A DNA stretch of 64,000 nucleotides from assembly GCA_035503915.1 (NCBI GenBank), contig DATJSU010000054.1, forward strand, positions 124,001-188,000, read 5' to 3'. The notes below the pieces were generated by a model. The model searched no databases and was not told where the DNA came from. It saw only the letters and a program-made list of their open reading frames with translations. This document shows positions 34,791 through 43,266 of this stretch, piece by piece; position 1 is the first letter of the stretch, and each line of letters begins with the position of its first letter. The position numbers were made by a program, and so were the translations under genes. This DNA comes from DATJMJ01 sp035503915 (GTDB taxonomy: Bacteria; Actinomycetota; Acidimicrobiia; Acidimicrobiales; Palsa-688).

Positions 34791-35714
34791 GTGCCCATTA
34801 CCAAGACCGACTACATCTGGATGGACGGCGAGCTCGTCAAATGGGACGACGCCAATGTCCATGTCCTTACGCACACTCTGCACTATGGGTGTGGCGTGTT
34901 CGAGGGTGTCCGCGCGTACGCAACGGCGAAGGGCGCGGGCGTCTTCCGTCTCAGCGACCACATCGACAGGCTGTTCAGTTCGGCGAAGATCTTCCTGATC
35001 GAAATACCTTTCAGCCGAGCACAACTAGTCGAGGCCGTGAAGCAAACAGTCCTCGCGAACAGGATGACAGAGTGCTACATACGCCCGATCGTCTACCTTG
35101 GTTATGGCGAGATGGGGCTCCTCACCCTCAACTGCGACGTGAAGGTTGCCATCGCGGTCTGGCCTTGGGGTGCCTACCTCGGCGACGAGGGCATCGAAAA
35201 AGGTGTGCGCATGAAGATCAGCTCTTGGCAGCGCCATGACCCAAATGCCATGCCGCCGGCAGCCAAAGGCATCGGGATGTACATAAATTCGTCGATGGCC
35301 AAAGCCGAGGCGTTGAAGGCCGGCTACGACGAGGCCGTCCTGCTGTCCCCTCAGGGATATGTGAGCGAGTGCACGGGCGAAAACATCTTCGTCCTCCGCA
35401 AGGACCGGCTCGTCACCCCTCCCGTGTCTGCCGGCGCCCTCGAAGGGATCACCCAAGATTCGGTGATCACGATCGCACGTGACCTCGGGATCGAAGTGGA
35501 GCACGCGAACATCCTTCGGAGCGACCTGTACACCGCCGACGAAGCTTTCCTCACCGGCACGGCGGCCGAGGTCGTCCCCATCCGCTCTGTCGACGACCGG
35601 CTGGTGGGGGAGGGCACACCGGGGCCGGTGACTCGCAAGATCCAAGAGACCTACAAGGAAGCCATCAGAGGGGGAGTTGAGCGCTACGCGCGCTGGGTTG
35701 AACATGCCGGCTGA
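34791..35714 (+). CDS. ilvE: Branched-chain amino acid aminotransferase
   Basis: 307 residues, class IV PLP aminotransferase making Leu, Ile and Val from their 2-oxoacids. Features: IWMDGELVKWDDANVHVLTH, HYGCGVFEGVRAY, IRPIVYLGYGEMG, catalytic Lys region at GIGMYINSSMAKAEALKAGYDEAVLL, VSECTGENIFVLR and FLTGTAAEVVPI. GTG start six bases after the leuB stop; its 3' end overlaps cimA by 11 bases. Shares the attenuator-controlled transcript. Confidence 0.95.
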   Translation: MPITKTDYIWMDGELVKWDDANVHVLTHTLHYGCGVFEGVRAYATAKGAGVFRLSDHIDRLFSSAKIFLIEIPFSRAQLVEAVKQTVLANRMTECYIRPIVYLGYGEMGLLTLNCDVKVAIAVWPWGAYLGDEGIEKGVRMKISSWQRHDPNAMPPAAKGIGMYINSSMAKAEALKAGYDEAVLLSPQGYVSECTGENIFVLRKDRLVTPPVSAGALEGITQDSVITIARDLGIEVEHANILRSDLYTADEAFLTGTAAEVVPIRSVDDRLVGEGTPGPVTRKIQETYKEAIRGGVERYARWVEHAG

Positions 35715-37290
35715 AATCCCCAAGCGAGTTGAGATATTCGACACCACCCTGCGCGACGGGAGCCAGGCGGAGGGCCTTTCGCTCACCGTGATGGACAAGC
35801 TGCGCGTTGCCGAGCAGCTCGACCGCCTGGGGGTCTTATATGTCGAGGGCGGGTGGCCGGGCGCCAACCCCAAGGACCAAGAGTTTTTTGAGCGCGCAGC
35901 CGCGGGTGAGCTCCTGCTCGCGGACGCGAGGTTGGTAGCTTTCGGCGCGACCCGCAAGGCTGGTGGGCGGGCAGAGACAGACCCTGTAATGGCGGACCTG
36001 CTCGCCGCCGGCACAGGGTATGTCTGCCTCGTCGCAAAATCTTCTCCTTGGCACATAACCGAGACCCTGCGTACGACCACCGCCGAAGCTCTCGACATGG
36101 TGGCCGATTCGGTGACTTTCCTCCGCAACAACGGCAAGGTCGTGATCGTCGATGCAGAGCACTATTTCGACGGGTTCTTCGAACTCGGCAGCTTTTGGAG
36201 GGATTTTTTGCGAGTCGTCGCCGAGTCCGGTGCCATGCCGGTCCTTTGCGACACCAACGGCGGGATGCTCCCCCAACAAGTGGAGCGTGCCGTTGGTGAG
36301 GCCCGCGAGGTCGTTCCGGGGGGGCTCGGGGCCCATTTTCACAACGATTCTGGGTGCGCCGTCGCGAACTCGATAGCTGCTGTCTTGCGAGGTGTGGACC
36401 ACGTCCAGGGGTGTGTCAATGGCTACGGCGAGCGCACCGGCAATGCCGACCTGACCGCCGTGATCGCCGACTTGAGCCTCAAGCTCGGGATCGAGACGAT
36501 CCCCGCCGAGAGGATGGCGCTCTTGACGGCGGTGTCACGCCATATTGCCGAGATCGTCAACAGGGCGCCCGACCCGCACCAACCCTTCGTCGGGACTTCG
36601 GCTTTCGCGCACAAAGCCGGGATCCACACGAGCGCCATTGCCCGGGCGCCGCGCGCATACTCGCACGTTGACCCCGAGGCTGTGGGCAATTCCAACCGCT
36701 TCGTGCTCTCGGAGATGTCTGGACGGGCAAGCGTAGCGCTCAAGGCTGAGCAGATGGGCCTACGGCTCACCAACGAAGAAATTGGCTACGTCGTCGACAG
36801 GCTGAAGGAGCTCGAGCACGCGGGCTATCATTTCGAGGTCGCCGACGGCTCCCTGGAGTTGTTGATGCGCGCGGCGACAGGCTGGAAACAGTCCTTTTTC
36901 CGCCTGGAATCGCACCGGGTCGTCACCGACCTCCGCGAGGACGGCGGCGTCGTGACCGAGGCGCGCATAAAGCTCTTTGTGGGCGATGAGCGGATCATGG
37001 AAGTTGCAGAAGGCAATGGTCCCGTGCACGCGCTCGACGCGGCCCTCCGCAAGGCCCTCGGCCCTGTGCACCCTGAGCTGTCGAGGATCCACTTGACGGA
37101 CTTCAAGGTGCGCGTCCTCGAAAGCGCCGCCGGCACGGCAGCAATTACGAGGGTGCTCATCGACTCTACTGACGGGGACCGGACGTGGACCACGATCGGG
37201 GTCTCGGAGAACATTATCGAGGCGTCCTGGGAGGCACTTTCCGACTCGATCGTGTACGGCTTGCTCCATGCAGGTGCCGTCGGCCGGTAG
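35704..37290 (+). CDS. cimA: (R)-citramalate synthase
   Basis: 528 residues, LeuA-like DRE-TIM metallolyase that condenses pyruvate and acetyl-CoA, opening a threonine-independent route to isoleucine. EIFDTTLRDGSQAEGLSLTV, LYVEGGWPGANPKDQEFF and GAHFHNDSGCAVANS are diagnostic for the CimA/TIGR00977 branch rather than 2-isopropylmalate synthase. Residues about 400-528 are the regulatory LeuA-dimer domain, where isoleucine feedback usually acts. ATG 35704 overlaps the ilvE stop; an earlier in-frame TTG lies deeper inside ilvE. Grouping with leuB and ilvE supports isoleucine synthesis. Confidence 0.92.
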   Translation: MPAEIPKRVEIFDTTLRDGSQAEGLSLTVMDKLRVAEQLDRLGVLYVEGGWPGANPKDQEFFERAAAGELLLADARLVAFGATRKAGGRAETDPVMADLLAAGTGYVCLVAKSSPWHITETLRTTTAEALDMVADSVTFLRNNGKVVIVDAEHYFDGFFELGSFWRDFLRVVAESGAMPVLCDTNGGMLPQQVERAVGEAREVVPGGLGAHFHNDSGCAVANSIAAVLRGVDHVQGCVNGYGERTGNADLTAVIADLSLKLGIETIPAERMALLTAVSRHIAEIVNRAPDPHQPFVGTSAFAHKAGIHTSAIARAPRAYSHVDPEAVGNSNRFVLSEMSGRASVALKAEQMGLRLTNEEIGYVVDRLKELEHAGYHFEVADGSLELLMRAATGWKQSFFRLESHRVVTDLREDGGVVTEARIKLFVGDERIMEVAEGNGPVHALDAALRKALGPVHPELSRIHLTDFKVRVLESAAGTAAITRVLIDSTDGDRTWTTIGVSENIIEASWEALSDSIVYGLLHAGAVGR

Positions 37291-37296
37291 GTCGAT

Positions 37297-37302
37297 TAGT
37301 TT
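37297..37302 (+). promoter_or_regulatory. -10 element of the 37310 gene
   Basis: TAGTTT, seven bases before the ATG at 37310, inside the short gap after cimA. Confidence 0.4.
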
Positions 37303-37309
37303 CTTAGCG

Positions 37310-37828
37310 ATGGCGCAGCCTGACTATGTCCCCCTGGCCTCTAGCGACCGGGTACGGCCCTCCAGCCGGCTAAGCGTGCCGCGGGGCTGGGAGCAAGAGC
37401 GCCCTGCGGAGCTCTTGAGCTTGCGGCCCCCCGAGGGCAAGCGCTTCGGGGCGACCGGGCCGGACCTCGGTTATGGCCTCAAGCTGGCCAAGCGGGTGAG
37501 CGAGCGTGCCGCGCTCGCCAAGGGCGAGCACCTCGAAGACGTCGTGGCCGGCTGCTTCGCGACTGGCTGTCGGCGCGCATCGAACTTCCATCGTGCGCCA
37601 GTCGTTGGGGACATGGAGTGGGCCTTCGCCCTGTGGGGGTTGTTCCCCGGGGCGCCAGAGGGGCTGGTTGCCTACCGGCGCCCTATTTTCGCAGGGGCCG
37701 CTCACGATTATGTACGTCAGAGGCAGATCGTCGACTTGGTGCAAGCCGAAGCCGTACGTGTGCCGGCTGGCAACGTGCAAGCCGGGCTCGGCGCCAACTG
37801 GCGCAACTGGGTAAGCGCTCCGGCCTAG
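37310..37828 (+). CDS. Uncharacterised protein
   Basis: 172 residues that I do not recognise. It has no signal peptide or membrane helix. The central part (KLAKRVSERAALAKGEHLEDV, then a Cys pair in VAGCFATGCRRASNFHRAPV, then FALWGLFPGAPEGLVAYRRP) looks like a globular conserved domain; DVVAGCFATGCRR has two Cys five apart that could bind metal or be redox active. Codon bias matches its neighbours. It has its own -10 and is convergent with fabD, overlapping by four bases. The frame extends to 37268 but that would overlap cimA. Confidence 0.6.
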   Translation: MAQPDYVPLASSDRVRPSSRLSVPRGWEQERPAELLSLRPPEGKRFGATGPDLGYGLKLAKRVSERAALAKGEHLEDVVAGCFATGCRRASNFHRAPVVGDMEWAFALWGLFPGAPEGLVAYRRPIFAGAAHDYVRQRQIVDLVQAEAVRVPAGNVQAGLGANWRNWVSAPA

Positions 37829-38775
37829 CCGTCTGGCCCCCGCTGGCTGGCTTCGAGGGCTTTGCCGAGGGCTTCGATGTCGGCCGGGGTGGCGACGTTG
37901 GCGCGTGAAGCGTTGCCGAGCGTCCGGCGCACCATCCCTGTGAGCTCGGTCCCCGGTCCGAGCTCGACGAACATCTGGGCCCCCATCTCCTCGAGGGTAA
38001 GCAGAGACTCGCGCCAACGCACCCGCGAGCAGAGCTGGGCCGACAGCGGGGCTGCGAAACCCGCGAAGTGCGCTCTGGCGTCAACGTTGGCCACGACCGG
38101 GCACTTACTGGCCGCGAGCCGCGCGCTTGCCAGTGCCTCGTCCAAGGGGCCCTGGGCCGCGGCCATGAAAGGCGAATGAAATGCCCCGCCCACCTGCAAC
38201 CCGATCACTCGTTTCGCCCCGAGCCCGAGGGCCGCCTGTCCTGCCTGCTCCACACCCGGAGCGCTGCCTGCTAACACTACCTGGCCGGGGGCGTTGTCGT
38301 TGGCGACCCAAGCAGACGAACTGTTTGCGCACGCTGAGGCCACCTCTTCCAGGCCGAGGCCGATCACGGCCGCCATGGTCCCTGGCTGGGCCTTCGCGGC
38401 CGCCTGCATCGCCTCGCCACGGGCGCGCACGAGCCTGGCGCCCTCTATCGCCTCAAGGGCCCCGGCTGCGTGGAGAGCGGTGTACTCGCCGAGGCTGTGG
38501 CCGGCGGTCGCCGTCAACTGCGCCGCCTCGAGGGAGGCAGCAGAGAGGTCCCTCCGGACGGCATCGAGGATCATCGCGCTCAAGGTGTACGTGGCCAGCT
38601 GCGCGTTTGCCGTCGCCCGCAGCTCTTCGGGCCCCGCCCCTACGAGGAGCCTGGCCACGTCAACTCCGAGAGCTTCACCCAGGCTCACTACGAGCTCCCA
38701 GGAGGGGTGGCTCACCCAGGCAGCTCCCATGTTTGGGCGCTGCGAACCCTGGCCTGGGAACATGAGGACCAGCAC
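37825..38775 (-). CDS. fabD: Malonyl-CoA:ACP transacylase
   Basis: 316 residues. Loads malonyl groups onto acyl carrier protein for fatty-acid synthesis. MFPGQGSQRPNMG at the start, catalytic Ser in AGHSLGEYTALHAAG, the His of GAFHSPFMAAA and VANVDARAHF are all present. GTG at 38775 is used; an ATG at 38763 would give the more usual N-terminus and both remain possible. It is divergent from hemW with a shared promoter region. Here fabD stands alone, without the usual fabH/acpP/fabF partners beside it. Confidence 0.93.
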   Translation of the reverse strand: MLVLMFPGQGSQRPNMGAAWVSHPSWELVVSLGEALGVDVARLLVGAGPEELRATANAQLATYTLSAMILDAVRRDLSAASLEAAQLTATAGHSLGEYTALHAAGALEAIEGARLVRARGEAMQAAAKAQPGTMAAVIGLGLEEVASACANSSSAWVANDNAPGQVVLAGSAPGVEQAGQAALGLGAKRVIGLQVGGAFHSPFMAAAQGPLDEALASARLAASKCPVVANVDARAHFAGFAAPLSAQLCSRVRWRESLLTLEEMGAQMFVELGPGTELTGMVRRTLGNASRANVATPADIEALGKALEASQRGPDG

Positions 38776-38783
38776 GAGTCACG

Positions 38784-38790
38784 TATGCTA
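38784..38790. promoter_or_regulatory. Shared, near-symmetric -10 for fabD and hemW
   Basis: TATGCT (38784-38789) precedes the hemW TTG (38796) by six bases on the plus strand. The same bases read on the minus strand give TAGCAT (38790-38785), nine bases before the fabD GTG (38775). Seven base pairs can therefore serve as the -10 of two divergent promoters. Confidence 0.55.
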
Positions 38791-38795
38791 CGTCC

Positions 38796-39944
38796 TTGAA
38801 GACTGCGGCGCCGGGGTTCGGGGTCTATGTGCACGTTCCCTTTTGCAACCGGCGGTGCGACTATTGCGCTTTTGCCACTTGGGCTGACCGCCACCACCTC
38901 TGGGAGCGTTACATAGCGGCTTGCAGGAACGAAGCCGGCTCGCTCAGTGGTGGCACCTGGGAGGGGCGTGGCCCCGTAACGTCTGTTTTTTTCGGCGGGG
39001 GGACCCCGTCACTGTTACCCGCAGAGCTGCTTGCGGGCACCTTGGGAACGCTCCGGGAGCACGTCGATTTTGCAGGAGGCGCCGAGGTCACGGTCGAGTG
39101 CAACCCCGAGACAGTCACGGCGCAAAAGCTCGCCGAATACCGCCGAGCTGGTGTCACAAGGCTCTCTTTTGGCGTCCAATCGATGGTGCCTTCGGTCCTT
39201 GCGGCCTTGGGACGCGAGCACGACCCCGCGAGCGTGCGCCGCGCGAGCGAGCTGGCTGGCGAGGAAGGCTTCGCTGACGCCTACAACGTCGACCTCATTT
39301 TCGGGGCGGCGGGCGAAACGATGGACGATTGGCAGGCGACCTTGGGTGCTGCCCTCGCGCTGGAGCCCGCGCCGAGCCATGTGAGCGCGTACGCCTTGAC
39401 AGTTGAACGCGGGACGCCGCTCGCCCGGAGCCCACAGCGCCACCCCGACGACGAGGACCAAGCGGAAAAGTACTTGCGGGCAGAGGCGCTGCTCTCAGCG
39501 CACGGCTATGAGTGGTACGAGATCTCCAACTGGGCGCTTCCGGGGAAGCGCTGCGCGCACAACCTTCTTTACTGGTCCCAGGGCGAGTACGCGGGTATTG
39601 GTTGCGCGGCTCATTCTCACCGCTCCTCTCCGGGGGGAGTGGCCCGCAGGTGGTGGAACGTGACGCTCCCCGAGCGCTTTTGCGCGGCTGTCGAACAAGG
39701 CACGAGCCCCATCGCAGGGGGAGAAGATCTGCAAGAAGACCAAAGGCACTTCGAGGCGCTGGCGCTGAGCCTTCGCACGTTTGAAGGTGTGCCCGCAGAA
39801 GTTGTGCCCGAAGAGCTCTTCGAGCACGGCTTGGTCAGCTTGAGGGCCGGTGCCTCCCCCGATGGCGCGGGCTCCCCCCGTGCCGTGCTCACCGTGAAAG
39901 GGAGGCTTCTCGCAAACGAAGTTGCAAGCCGCCTGCGGCGGTAA
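38796..39944 (+). CDS. hemW: Radical SAM haem chaperone HemW
   Basis: 382 residues of the HemN/HemW group. The iron-sulfur motif is HVPFCNRRCDYCAFATW (CxxxCxxC), followed by FFGGGTPSLLP, ECNPETVT and VDLIFGAAGETMDDW; the C-terminal part has NLLYWSQGEYAGIG, the HemW rather than HemN pattern. The family delivers haem or was long annotated as coproporphyrinogen dehydrogenase. TTG 38796 is supported by the -10 just upstream and by the short family N-terminus. The stop overlaps the next ATG by one base. Confidence 0.9.
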   Translation: MKTAAPGFGVYVHVPFCNRRCDYCAFATWADRHHLWERYIAACRNEAGSLSGGTWEGRGPVTSVFFGGGTPSLLPAELLAGTLGTLREHVDFAGGAEVTVECNPETVTAQKLAEYRRAGVTRLSFGVQSMVPSVLAALGREHDPASVRRASELAGEEGFADAYNVDLIFGAAGETMDDWQATLGAALALEPAPSHVSAYALTVERGTPLARSPQRHPDDEDQAEKYLRAEALLSAHGYEWYEISNWALPGKRCAHNLLYWSQGEYAGIGCAAHSHRSSPGGVARRWWNVTLPERFCAAVEQGTSPIAGGEDLQEDQRHFEALALSLRTFEGVPAEVVPEELFEHGLVSLRAGASPDGAGSPRAVLTVKGRLLANEVASRLRR

Positions 39945-40840
39945 TGTTTGTCCCTCGAGGAGAATTGACTTTGCCAGAGCGCGCGGGGCCCGGTGGGAGC
40001 GGCCATGGGCCGGGGGACGAGCCGACCCCTCCGAGTGGGATTGGGCCGGCTTGGGCCGAAGAAATGCCTACCATGCCCCCTCCTACCCGCGCGGGCGCAC
40101 CCACCTTGCGTTGGGCGACGGCACCGCTGCCCGCTGCCCAGCTGCCGACAGCGCAACTACCAGTTACCGAGGCAGGCGACGAGCACTTTGTCGGAGAGCC
40201 GCTACCAGGCGCAGGTCCCGGGTACGGGCCCGGCCCGGCCGGTGCCCCCAAGCGGGGTGGCAGGCGCAAAAAGTTGGCACTGATCGGGCTCCTCGCGGTG
40301 CTCCTGGTCGGCGGGGGGACAAGTGCCTACCTGCTCGCCAGCCCTGCTAGCGCGCCGAGGAAGGAGGGTTCGGGCTTGGCGGCACTGCCGAGCCTGCGCG
40401 GGCTCGAGAGCGAGAGGCCCCAAGTCGCCTTTGAAGAGCTCGACCGGGCGTACTCACAGGCGGAGAAGTACCAGCTTGCGGCTGTCGCGGACGCGTGCGC
40501 GACTCAACCTCCGGGCACGGCGCCCCGGTCGGTGACGCAGCGGCAGCTTTCGGCCGCCGTGGTAGCACAACAGGAGATCCTGGCCCTTGTGCGCGGCGCC
40601 TCGCTGCGCCTGTCTTCGATGCCCCAGGGGACCGCAGTCGTAGGGCTTCTCGAGAGCCTCCTCGCCGCTTCGTTGCGAGCAGGCTCGAACTACCTCGCCT
40701 GGGTTACGGACCTGCAGGCGACGGGTTGCTACAGCGCCCCCAATAACAACCTGCACTACCTGCAGGCTCTGCCCGAGGCGGCGACGGCTAGGAGGCTCTC
40801 GGCGCTGCTCTCGGCGACTCTGGGGCGCCTGGCGAAATAA
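39944..40840 (+). CDS. Single-pass membrane protein of unknown function
   Basis: 298 residues. A Pro/Gly/Ala-rich, probably cytoplasmic region (1-105) ends in a basic stretch (KRGGRRKK), then one membrane helix (ALIGLLAVLLVGGGTSAYLL, about 107-127) and an extracytoplasmic, helix-rich domain of about 170 residues with two Cys (CATQ and GCYSA). I recognise no family. ATG 39944 overlaps the hemW stop; a TTG at 39971, preceded by GAGGAG, is an alternative start. Composition fits the host. Confidence 0.55.
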   Translation: MFVPRGELTLPERAGPGGSGHGPGDEPTPPSGIGPAWAEEMPTMPPPTRAGAPTLRWATAPLPAAQLPTAQLPVTEAGDEHFVGEPLPGAGPGYGPGPAGAPKRGGRRKKLALIGLLAVLLVGGGTSAYLLASPASAPRKEGSGLAALPSLRGLESERPQVAFEELDRAYSQAEKYQLAAVADACATQPPGTAPRSVTQRQLSAAVVAQQEILALVRGASLRLSSMPQGTAVVGLLESLLAASLRAGSNYLAWVTDLQATGCYSAPNNNLHYLQALPEAATARRLSALLSATLGRLAK

Positions 40841-40884
40841 ATCACATGAAAAACACCGAGAACCTGCGCGGACACACGGCGCGG

Positions 40885-40890
40885 TAGGAT
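40885..40890 (+). promoter_or_regulatory. -10 element of the BldC-like gene
   Basis: TAGGAT, seven bases before the GTG at 40898. Confidence 0.5.
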
Positions 40891-40897
40891 CACAAAC

Positions 40898-41173
40898 GTG
40901 ACAGAGCCCATCGAGTGGATCGGGACGCCGGAGGCCTGTGCCCGCCTGGGGGTGACGCTTCGCACCCTGTACCGCTTCATCGACGAGGGCCAGCTGCCTG
41001 CCTACAAAATGGGGCGCGTCATCCGGCTACAGGCACACGAGGTCGATGCTTTCATCCAAAATGCTCGGATCGTCCCGGGCACGCTAGAACACCTTTACCC
41101 CGACCCACGCGGGCAGAAGAGCTCCCGTCAGGGTGACCCAAACGACGATGTCCAAACCGAGGGCGCAGGATGA
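40898..41173 (+). CDS. BldC/excisionase-like helix-turn-helix protein
   Basis: 91 residues. A MerR-type winged helix: IGTPEACARLGVTLRTLYRFIDEGQLPAYKMGRVIRLQAHEVDAFI matches the DNA-binding domain TIGR01764 used by BldC and excisionases. BldC-like proteins are developmental or global regulators in Actinobacteria and bind tandem sites; excisionase function is unlikely because no integrase is near. GTG start supported by its -10. The stop overlaps the HIT gene start by four bases. Confidence 0.8.
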   Translation: MTEPIEWIGTPEACARLGVTLRTLYRFIDEGQLPAYKMGRVIRLQAHEVDAFIQNARIVPGTLEHLYPDPRGQKSSRQGDPNDDVQTEGAG

Positions 41174-41523
41174 GCGAGGGCGGGCAGTGCATCTTTTGCC
41201 GCATCGTGAGGGGCGAGGTCCCCAGACGGGAGGCATACTCGGGGCCGCTCACGTACGCTTTCCACGACCTGCACCCCGTCGCACCGCTGCACGTCCTCGT
41301 CGTACCGCGAGAGCACCTCGAGGACGCTTCCGAGGTGGGCCCCCAGCACGGCCCGGTCCTTGCCGAAATGGCTGGCGCGGCGCATGCGATCGCTGAGCGC
41401 GAAGGCGTCGCCAAGACGGGTTACCGGCTCGTGTTCAACGTGGGACGCGATTCGGGCTCGGAGGTCGCGCACCTGCACATGCACGTGATCGGAGGGCGCA
41501 AGCTGACCTGGCCGCCCGGCTGA
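41170..41523 (+). CDS. HIT-family nucleotide hydrolase (HinT-like)
   Basis: 117 residues. CIFCRIVRGEVPRREAY at the start, HVLVVPREHLED in the middle and the histidine triad VAHLHMHVIGG at the end identify the HinT branch, which hydrolyses AMP-lysine type phosphoramidates and protects against faulty aminoacyl-adenylates. Translationally coupled to the preceding regulator (ATGA overlap). Confidence 0.95.
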   Translation: MSEGGQCIFCRIVRGEVPRREAYSGPLTYAFHDLHPVAPLHVLVVPREHLEDASEVGPQHGPVLAEMAGAAHAIAEREGVAKTGYRLVFNVGRDSGSEVAHLHMHVIGGRKLTWPPG

Positions 41524-41613
41524 ATTGCCTAATTGAAGGGCCACCTGCGGGGCGCCCCCGCGCGACCAAGCCCCCATCTCGACGTTTGCGGGCGCTACTC
41601 TGGTTGAGCACCC

Positions 41614-42621
41614 GTGTCTGTAACTGTTACCGTACCCAACCACCTCATGGCTGGTTTGGTCGGCCCCCTCAATGAAAACCTGCGGTCCCTCCAGGACGCC
41701 TTCGGGGGGGCGAGGATCATCGCCAGGGGCAACGAGTTCAATATCGAGGGGGACGAAGCCGCAGTCGTCGCCCGCCTTGTCGAGGAGCTGAGCGTCCTCC
41801 TCGAGCGCGGCCAGGTCGTCGACCCGGGCGTTGTCGCACGGACCATCGACATCATCCGGGCGGACGAAAAGCCCTCGGAGGTCCTCACCGCGGAGATCCT
41901 GCGCTCGGCGCGCGGGCGTTCGGTCCGGCCCAAATCGAGCGGCCAAAAACGCTATGTCGACGCCATCCGGGACAACATCGTCACCTTTGGCATCGGGCCG
42001 GCTGGTACGGGCAAGAGCTACCTGGCCGTCGCCCTAGCCGTGCAGGCGCTCCAGGCCAAGACCGTTGAAAGGATCATCATGACCCGCCCCGCCGTAGAGG
42101 CGGGGGAGCGCCTCGGGTTCCTCCCCGGCGACCTAATGGCCAAGATCGACCCCTACCTGCGCCCGCTTTACGACGCGCTCTATGACATGCTCGGCACTGA
42201 GGGGGCACGACGCCTGCTCGAGAACGGGACGATAGAGGTCGCACCGCTCGCCTATATGCGGGGGAGGACGTTGAACCGGAGCTTCATCATCCTGGACGAA
42301 GCACAAAACGCTACGCCTGAACAGTTGAAGATGTTCTTGACGCGGATCGGGTTTGGCTCGAAGGTGGTCGTCAATGGCGACGTCACCCAGGTAGACCTGC
42401 CTGGGGGGCGCTCTGCCCTCGCTGACCTCGACCGCGTGCTAACTGGCATAGCGGGGATCGAGTTCGTACGCTTGGGCAGCCGCGACGTCGTGCGCCACCG
42501 GATCGTCGCCGAGATCGTGTCCGCTTACGACGCTTACGAGACAGCAGCCGCCAATGGCGGCCGGCGCTCTATCGGACGTGACCTCCCAGACCAGGCGGCT
42601 CCGGCGACGTTGGGCCGCTGA
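41614..42621 (+). CDS. PhoH-family ATPase (PhoH-like, KH-type N-terminus)
   Basis: 335 residues. Residues 1-100 resemble the KH-like RNA-binding start of PhoH proteins; the ATPase domain has GIGPAGTGKSYLAVALAVQAL (Walker A), RPAVEAGERLGFLPGDL, AYMRGRTLNRSFIILDEAQN (Walker B) and LTRIGFGSKVVVNGDVTQ. PhoH proteins are linked to RNA processing and here sit directly before ybeY, their usual partner. GTG start; a TACTCT at 41596-41601 is a possible -10, giving a leader of only a few bases. Confidence 0.93.
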   Translation: MSVTVTVPNHLMAGLVGPLNENLRSLQDAFGGARIIARGNEFNIEGDEAAVVARLVEELSVLLERGQVVDPGVVARTIDIIRADEKPSEVLTAEILRSARGRSVRPKSSGQKRYVDAIRDNIVTFGIGPAGTGKSYLAVALAVQALQAKTVERIIMTRPAVEAGERLGFLPGDLMAKIDPYLRPLYDALYDMLGTEGARRLLENGTIEVAPLAYMRGRTLNRSFIILDEAQNATPEQLKMFLTRIGFGSKVVVNGDVTQVDLPGGRSALADLDRVLTGIAGIEFVRLGSRDVVRHRIVAEIVSAYDAYETAAANGGRRSIGRDLPDQAAPATLGR

Positions 42622-42628
42622 GGCAGCC

Positions 42629-43261
42629 ATGGGTGTGGAAGTGTTTGCTGCCGACGAGCAGAGCGACCACCCCGTCGACACGTTACGTTGGGCGCGCCTC
42701 GCTGAGGCGGTCCTGGAGGAGGAAGAACTTGGCGGCGACGCGGAACTGTCCGTGCTCTTTGTGGACGAGCGCTCGATCGCGGAGCTCAATTCGAGGTTCC
42801 TCGGCAGGGACGGCCCGACAGATGTGCTTGCTTTCCCGATCGACGAAGAACCAATCGAGAGCGGCCGCTCTCCTGACTCCGGCGGCACCGGCCCTGGCAT
42901 GCCTTCGGAGCCCGAAGACGTGCCCGTGCTCCTTGGGGACATCGTGATCTGCCCGGCAGTCGCTTTTCGCAACGCGCCCGAGCACGCCGGAGCCTATGAC
43001 GACGAGCTCGCGCTCCTTGTAGTCCATGGCCTGCTCCACCTAATGGGCATGGACCACGAAGAAGACGACGAGGCCGAGGAAATGGAGGCGAAAGAAAGAG
43101 AGCTGTTGGCCCGCCACTATGCGCCTCTTCGCGCCGAGGCGTGGCCGTCCCGGTTGTCACCAGAGCTTGTTCCCGACGAGCGAGGAGATGGCGCCGGGGG
43201 AGCGCTCGAGCCGCGCCCGGCGCAAGCGCCCGCCGAGGAAGGCCCGACTCTCTCCTTCTAG
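42629..43261 (+). CDS. ybeY: Endoribonuclease YbeY (16S rRNA maturation)
   Basis: 210 residues. Zinc-dependent RNase with the signature HGLLHLMGMDHEEDDE and the upstream SRFLGRDGPTDVLAFPID. Longer than most YbeY proteins because of an acidic insert (about 75-100) and a 40-residue C-terminal tail. ATG 42629 lies seven bases after the phoH stop; the frame also extends back into phoH. Part of the conserved phoH-ybeY-CNNM series. Confidence 0.93.
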   Translation: MGVEVFAADEQSDHPVDTLRWARLAEAVLEEEELGGDAELSVLFVDERSIAELNSRFLGRDGPTDVLAFPIDEEPIESGRSPDSGGTGPGMPSEPEDVPVLLGDIVICPAVAFRNAPEHAGAYDDELALLVVHGLLHLMGMDHEEDDEAEEMEAKERELLARHYAPLRAEAWPSRLSPELVPDERGDGAGGALEPRPAQAPAEEGPTLSF

Positions 43262-43266
43262 GACAA

